Source of the DNA: Cytophagales bacterium
GTDB taxonomy: Bacteria; Bacteroidota; Bacteroidia; Cytophagales; Microscillaceae
NCBI GenBank assembly: GCA_013298075.1
Contig: JAAFJG010000008.1
Location: 50,111-114,110 of the forward strand
DNA: 64,000 nt
Direction of reading: 5' to 3'
Below, piece by piece: positions 62,701-64,000 of this stretch. Numbering within the stretch: position 1 is the first letter of the stretch; each line of letters begins with the position of its first letter. Below the pieces are notes generated by a model. The model ran no database searches, had not been told where the DNA came from, and was given only the letters and a program-made list of their open reading frames with translations. The position numbers were made by a program, and so were the translations under genes.

Positions 62701-64000
62701 CGAGTCCGAGTGTTGCGAGTGCGGGTACAAATCAGACTATTTGTGTTGATAATAATATAAATTTAAGTGGTAATAGTCCAGCGGTTGGCATAGGTTCTTG
62801 GAGTGTTGTGAATGTTCCATTTGGAGCAAACATAACCTTTACTAATGGTACTCAAGGCAATGCGATTGCAAGTGGTTTCACATTTTCGGGGGCATATACA
62901 TTACGTTGGACAATTACGAATGGAACTTGTGTGGCAAGTACGAGTGATATTATCATTACGAGATTAGATAATCCAAGTTTGGCAATTATTAATCCAACTG
63001 GATCGAATATTTGTTTAAATTCAATCGCCTCATTAACTGCTCAGGCAATAAGTTCAGGCATAGGTTTGTGGAGTGTTGTAAGCTCACCATCAGGAGCGAC
63101 AGTTACTTTTGGTAATCCTACTTCAAATTCAACAAGTGTAAACGGTTTAAGTGTGGCAGGAGGTTACACATTCAAATGGACAGTAAGTAATGGAGTTTGT
63201 ATTCCAAATGAAACCACCGTAAGTGTAACAAGAGATTCGAGTCCGAGTGTTGCGAATGCAGGTTCAGACCAGACTATTTGTGTAAACAATGTAACATTAT
63301 CAGGAAATTCTCCTATGGTAGGCAATGGCACTTGGTCAGTATCTCCAGCACCTGGAGTTGTATTTGGTAATGTCAATCAATTTAATACTTCAGTAACAGG
63401 TTTAAGTACAGCAGGAGCCTATACATTTACTTGGACAATCAATAATGGTACTTGTACGCCAAGCACTAGTACAATGGTTGTCAATAGATTAGCTTCACCA
63501 AGTTTGGCAATTATTAATCCAACTGGATCGAATATTTGTTTAAATACAATCACCTCATTAACTGCCCAGCCAATAAGTTCAGGCATAGGTTTGTGGAGCG
63601 TAGTAAGTTCACCATCAGGAGCGACCGTAACTTTTGGTAATCCTATTTCAAATACAACAAGTGTAAATGGTTTAAGTGTGGCGGGAGGTTACACATTCAA
63701 ATGGACAGTAAGTAATGGAGTTTGTATTTCAAATGAAACGACCGTAAGTGTAACAAGAGATTCGAGTCCGAGTATTGCGAATGCAGGTTCAGACCAGACT
63801 ATTTGTGTAAACAATGCAACATTATCTGGGAATTCACCTATGGTAGGGATTGGCACGTGGTCGGTTTCACCATCAGCGGGAGTTGGTTTTGGCAATGTCA
63901 ATCAATTTAATACTTCAGTAACAGGTTTAAGTACAGCAGGAGCATATACATTTACTTGGACAATTAGTAATGGTACTTGTACGCCAAGCACTAGTACAAT
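50733..64000 (+). CDS. Giant PKD/Ig-repeat surface protein, probable T9SS adhesin (3' end outside window)
   Basis: The frame opens at 50733 (MKNYYNRIFLLFFLMIVWIV, signal peptide to IQAQ) and stays in register, at every point I checked, to the right edge: at least 4422 codons. The first about 1500 residues contain repeated PKD domains (WNFGDG, WDFGDG, WQFGDG, VDFDGDG and similar). From about 55590 they give way to Ig-like modules of 85-90 residues with the pattern NAG..QTIC...L.GN.P..G.GTWS...TSVTGL...G.YTFTWTI.NG.C. From 59532 four module types alternate (D 255 bp, A 267, B 267, C 270) with near-identical DNA. Proteins of this build in Bacteroidota are exported by the T9SS and act as adhesins or gliding filaments; the C-terminal sorting domain should lie beyond the edge. 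Many small frames antisense to it are shadows. The divergent neighbour is RemB/Wzi-like. Confidence 0.9.
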   Translation, partial: MKNYYNRIFLLFFLMIVWIVPTIQAQWVVTSNSTITSGGCGIATYNFVASVTNNGVPQSPSGLYYHWDFGNSTQNGSQPVINDYNVNRSYSSFSPTPAPGGGATYTVLLRVYSEPTPTFNPSLLLATQTFNVTIFTAPSPTFSANITDVCLGDMITFTDPTNYSLQQYVGSVVARTWNFGDGNISTISNPAQNTINYTYTIPGTYQVTLTTGTSGGRPGEVCAGSLQIPAYIRVRHKPVSSFSILTAPCTLPGAPTLSNTSTIPNSPTPAGVISSYVWRFYSGPSNASAQLPFSPISTTSATPPTLPANAYTSLGNYAITLEAISSTGCSNISTQLLTIATQVADFNTSTVAGCVGRNINLTNNSTAGASSFSWNFPGGTPSTSTSANPSVSFAASGTYNITLNVTYPNGCVRSITKPFVVTALPVANFTNSPVNGYCNIPKSVTFTPTTTSNANYSYYWNFGETNNAGINPGPEAFVHSPPANVYELFGNYNVTFTVTDNVTGCSNTITKILSITEPVMSIVPRPSYKGCAPFGVVFDISATAIETITRYSVDFDGDGTFDQTATGSPVSIPATATFTYTNSGTYIATFEIQTLNGCIKRVSAPLPIRVGRPPVITGITQTGGTNGCQSGGISFTPVFSGGFLADSIIYTYSDGSTAVTTNTAPYNNSHTFTNNGGQGITLQAFFNGCPIVVPYAFGVGINSAIPSIVVNGNANVCTGTNTICVNIGGTIASPLGLTNYVVNFGDGNTQSFTSTSGAVALSNICNTYALPGAYTITLTTTSPGPDVCTDTKTIPVTVSTGNPNATSFTALPTPSCSANQIQFTSTTSLSLAPGVNIVNYRWDFGDGSPISVLPAPTGANTTYTYVPRVTPYAPILTVVLSNGCSYPSPAGSVNIQGPLANIVTSPSLNVCVGSPVNFAGSASIIPNTNNIISWDWNFGDTSSGVNNTATSPNTSHIFNNAGTYIVTLDVRDNNSLQSGSPLSVGCINRRQVTVNVFPKPTVSFTINRPAVCVGSSVSFTSATNAGAGATYAWNFGDGMGTSTVANPVYAYSTPALGSSASRTVSLTVTNIAGCSQTFTQLFNVINPDFIITANGSVTQLTLSCPPATANFVSTVSPSNTDLTNWTFNWQFGDGNQANTQNAINQYNTPNAPGQFTVIFTATNTATGCSVVKTLSNFVIVNGPRGTFSFLPNKLCKPSVVTFNATGFTGNPTRIQWDFGDGSATVTDTVIGTSATKTHNYTVSGSFSPRIVLITTTPTCQVAYPSTIGRIDVSGVPNANFTWTGGGQICRNVNVNFSDLSTADTSTGISMLPNVNRWTWTIYDGTNGPVQAGADSPIIASFTTQNPSFVFTTAKTYLVRLAVRTAFNQGGVPDGCTAFIDKEIMIVDPTITATINPPTPLQRCPGEPITLSGTGNTTVTPKILVGTWRVYQNITPPLTNPDVTTPLIATIPATATAGMSAPDPWAMLGAYSFATPGYYTVELQVSDVALCTGGAVATQVVLVDPLPTYAPGSGPNNQSVCALQSATFTVAPSALSLVTPGVSYQWQVNDGGGWVNVVDGPSIGGSIYAGSLTGSFTITSTSTLLNNYQYRCNIKKANTTQCLSTSNSATLTVNQNPIIADAGPNQLTCNVTNITLAGNNVAPFSGKWTQVGGPVLTLGSIVNDILFNTQVNNLGIGIYTFRWTSSSGACSSNFDDVVITNSRTASVGATQNLCGQSSVSLTGNDPSLFGGSGVWSLTSGPAGVVPLISPTNNFTTSVTGLVPSTTPYVFTWTTSGPGCANNSSANVTINNNPLPSVINPSSQTICQGQTTTFVTSGSVALTYQWQADDNGGGGFVNIGNVAPYSGVTTQILTVTTPAISFNNYKYRVKVTNATTNCITFTNFGTLTIQATPSGTPSANPATVCQGTAVTIALSNTTNAYSYQLLVGATPVAGVPIITGNGAGQSFASFTPNATATYTVAVTTPIVNGSNCSLNLAPTLTVTVNPIPSASVAGTNQVVCATSATLAATPVASGTGTWSIFSGPGTITITTPSSPTSTVTGLVAGTPSVLRWTVTSGVGVGSCPPNVSNVTITRLSASLPSNAGVDQTLCAAAVAMQGSDPGTGIGTWTIVSGSGVFTNTNDRFTTVTGLGIGTNTFRWTVIDACGTTQDDVNVIREFGNTFADAGPNVIQCGATVTLSAVGTPAVASRSWTLAAGTSLVSGTLTSPTITVTGLALGANVFTWTVTNSCATSISNVTITRIDNTSASNAGIAQNICASTTTLNGNSPSIGTGTWSFVSGPVALTNANFSNVNQSNANVTGMTLVGTYRFQWTITNGACTPSSSFVDITRDALPSASVITAVPNICVDNTTISATNPAVGTGLWSVVSAPLGSNHTFVNAALNNTTINGLTVAGVYTIKWTVSNGTCPPAQSTTTITRMAVPTVSNAGMAQNICVNTATLNANSPIVGVGTWTVSPSAGVTFADVNLYNTTVSGLTTTGTYTFTWTITNAPCAASASNVVITRSANVGLITITPSATNVCGGNVNLVASALPGGATGLWTIVQGNGTFSPNNNPTTSVSGLSAGINTFRWTVTSGSCPAVSQDVTINSFTQPAAANAGPDVIVCGTTGSLNASTPTAGTGTWSYVGIPPGGLSFANINNPSTAVTGLPIGSHTLRWTVTNAPCSSSFDDVVVNMRGSVSLSIAGTSQTTCNSTWTLSANAVASGETGTWTFSGGNILPADIYNPNAPATLVMGSNIFTWTVNNGCATSVSTIVITRISGVTASVAGANQSICTNTTNLNGNIPSAGVGQWIVTSVPSPLTLASVTFVDSFLATTQVNGLTVAGNYILTWRIDNGTCGVSQSNVQITVAPQPSLSVITTLPSSICVSTTNLQAIAPAVGTGQWSVVSAPVGSLPTFANANSNNTSVSGLDVAGNYTFRWTVSNGSCTPNQTTITITREVAPSMANAGLNQTICINDATLSGNSPMVGIGTWSVSPAAGVGFGNVNQFNTSVTGLSTAGAYTFTWTISNGTCTPSTSTMVVNRLDSPSVAVITTAPSNTCNTTFALNAQTITSGTGLWSVVSSPIGSTVAFSNPTATLTNVNGLSVSGVYTFAWTVSNGSCPSTQATVSITRDASPSVASAGTNQTICVDNNINLSGNSPAVGIGSWSVVNVPFGANITFTNGTQGNAIASGFTFSGAYTLRWTITNGTCVASTSDIIITRLDNPSLAIINPTGSNICLNTITSLTAQAISSGTGLWSVVSSPSGATVTFGNPTNISTSVNGLSVAGGYTFKWTVSNGVCIPNETTVSVTRDASPSVANAGLDQTICINNATLSGNSPMVGNGTWSVSPSAGVVFGNVNQFNTSVTGLSTAGAYTFTWTINNGTCTPSTSTMVVNRLASPSLAIINPTGSNICLNTITSLTAQPISSGIGLWSVVSSPSGATVTFGSPTLPTTSVNGLSVAGGYTFKWTVSNGVCIPNETTVSVTRDASPSVANAGLDQTICINNATLSGNSPMVGNGTWSVSPSAGVVFGNVNQFNTSVTGLSTAGAYTFTWTINNGTCTPSTSTMVVNRLDSPSVAVITTAPSNTCNTTFALNAQTITSGTGLWSVVSSPIGSTVAFSNPTATLTNVNGLSVSGVYTFAWTVSNGSCPSTQATVSITRDASPSVASAGTNQTICVDNNINLSGNSPAVGIGSWSVVNVPFGANITFTNGTQGNAIASGFTFSGAYTLRWTITNGTCVASTSDIIITRLDNPSLAIINPTGSNICLNSITSLTAQAISSGIGLWSVVSSPSGATVTFGNPTSNSTSVNGLSVAGGYTFKWTVSNGVCIPNETTVSVTRDASPSIANAGLNQIICINDATLSGNSPMVGIGTWSVSPAPGVVFGNVNQFNTSVTGLSTAGAYTFTWTINNGTCTPSTSTMVVNRLDSPSVAVITTAPSNTCNTTFALNAQTITSGTGLWSVVSSPVGSTVAFSNPTNISTNVNGLSVSGVYTFAWTVSNGSCPSTQATVSITRDASPSVASAGTNQTICVDNNINLSGNSPAVGIGSWSVVNVPFGANITFTNGTQGNAIASGFTFSGAYTLRWTITNGTCVASTSDIIITRLDNPSLAIINPTGSNICLNSIASLTAQAISSGIGLWSVVSSPSGATVTFGNPTSNSTSVNGLSVAGGYTFKWTVSNGVCIPNETTVSVTRDSSPSVANAGSDQTICVNNVTLSGNSPMVGNGTWSVSPAPGVVFGNVNQFNTSVTGLSTAGAYTFTWTINNGTCTPSTSTMVVNRLASPSLAIINPTGSNICLNTITSLTAQPISSGIGLWSVVSSPSGATVTFGNPISNTTSVNGLSVAGGYTFKWTVSNGVCISNETTVSVTRDSSPSIANAGSDQTICVNNATLSGNSPMVGIGTWSVSPSAGVGFGNVNQFNTSVTGLSTAGAYTFTWTISNGTCTPSTST
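59532..64000 (+). repeat. Near-identical Ig-module array (D-A-B-C-D-C-D-A-B-C-D-A-B-C-D-C-D...)
   Basis: Module starts: D 59532, A 59787, B 60054, C 60321, D 60591, C 60846, D 61116, A 61371, B 61638, C 61905, D 62175, A 62430, B 62697, C 62964, D 63234, C 63489, D 63759. A+B+C+D totals 1059 bp and C+D 525 bp. By eye 59766-60377 and 61350-61961 are identical over 612 bases. All units stay in frame. Confidence 0.9.

Noticed and set aside
53417..63901. Minus-strand ORFs of 67-128 codons inside the giant adhesin gene, four of them repeated
   Set aside because: They are reverse-frame shadows of a frame that runs from 50733 to the edge. Their repetition only mirrors the Ig modules on the other strand.
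59532..64000. CRISPR or satellite array
   Set aside because: The unit length (255-270 bp), an unbroken reading frame and Ig-module content identify protein-coding repeats.

Overview
This AT-rich window looks like chromosome from a gliding-type Bacteroidota, most likely a Cytophagales-like lineage. That is inferred from several things: a type IX secretion (T9SS) protein (PorQ), a T9SS C-terminal sorting domain, giant PKD/Ig-repeat surface proteins, a RemB/Wzi-like outer-membrane protein, TPR-SpoIIE signalling, and promoters of the TTTG-N18..20-TAnnTTTG type. No rRNA, tRNA or CRISPR array was seen.

Layout. 1-1760: 5' part of a TPR protein leading into a SpoIIE-type phosphatase domain (minus strand, cut by the edge). 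1964-7546: a sigma-like gene preceded by two truncated copies of its own leader and 5' end, then an anti-sigma-like membrane protein, a beta-barrel, a MORN lipoprotein and a LamG-like lipoprotein; next a zinc-ribbon miniprotein and a 982-residue TPR-CHAT protease (8286-11234). 11751-17026: a TonB-dependent receptor bracketed by an inverted 59-bp repeat, then a GH31 glycosidase. 17191-23031: ABC ATPase, XRE regulator, purQ-porQ, MscS channel, acyl-CoA dehydrogenase. 23199-31878: a three-gene minus-strand cluster (beta-barrel, lipoprotein, 2094-residue T9SS repeat protein). 31957-34763: M23 peptidase, DUF4332, a conserved small protein, ChaN-like protein. 34971-36354: an Rpn-type nuclease followed by a short paralogue of its C-terminal part. 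36355-41883: a structured small-RNA gene, a TOPRIM-helicase gene and a set of palindromic repeats. 41884-44732: an S8 protease and a hypothetical exported protein. 44870-48726: a restriction-modification locus with a double methyltransferase and two paralogous PD-(D/E)XK proteins. 48741-50435: RemB/Wzi-like barrel. 50733-64000: the 5' 13.3 kb of a giant PKD/Ig-repeat adhesin whose distal part is built from near-identical modules; it runs off the window.

How they fit together. Many genes belong to the cell envelope: PorQ belongs to the T9SS, and the two giant repeat proteins are probable T9SS cargo. The sigma/anti-sigma/MORN/CHAT block looks like a regulated envelope-associated protease system. 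The strongest candidates for undescribed biology are: the Rpn large/short gene pair (a two-gene version of the known intragenic Rpn toxin-antitoxin arrangement), the double-methyltransferase/two-nuclease restriction locus, the sigma-CHAT locus with its partial triplication, and the minus-strand small RNA at about 37053-37221.
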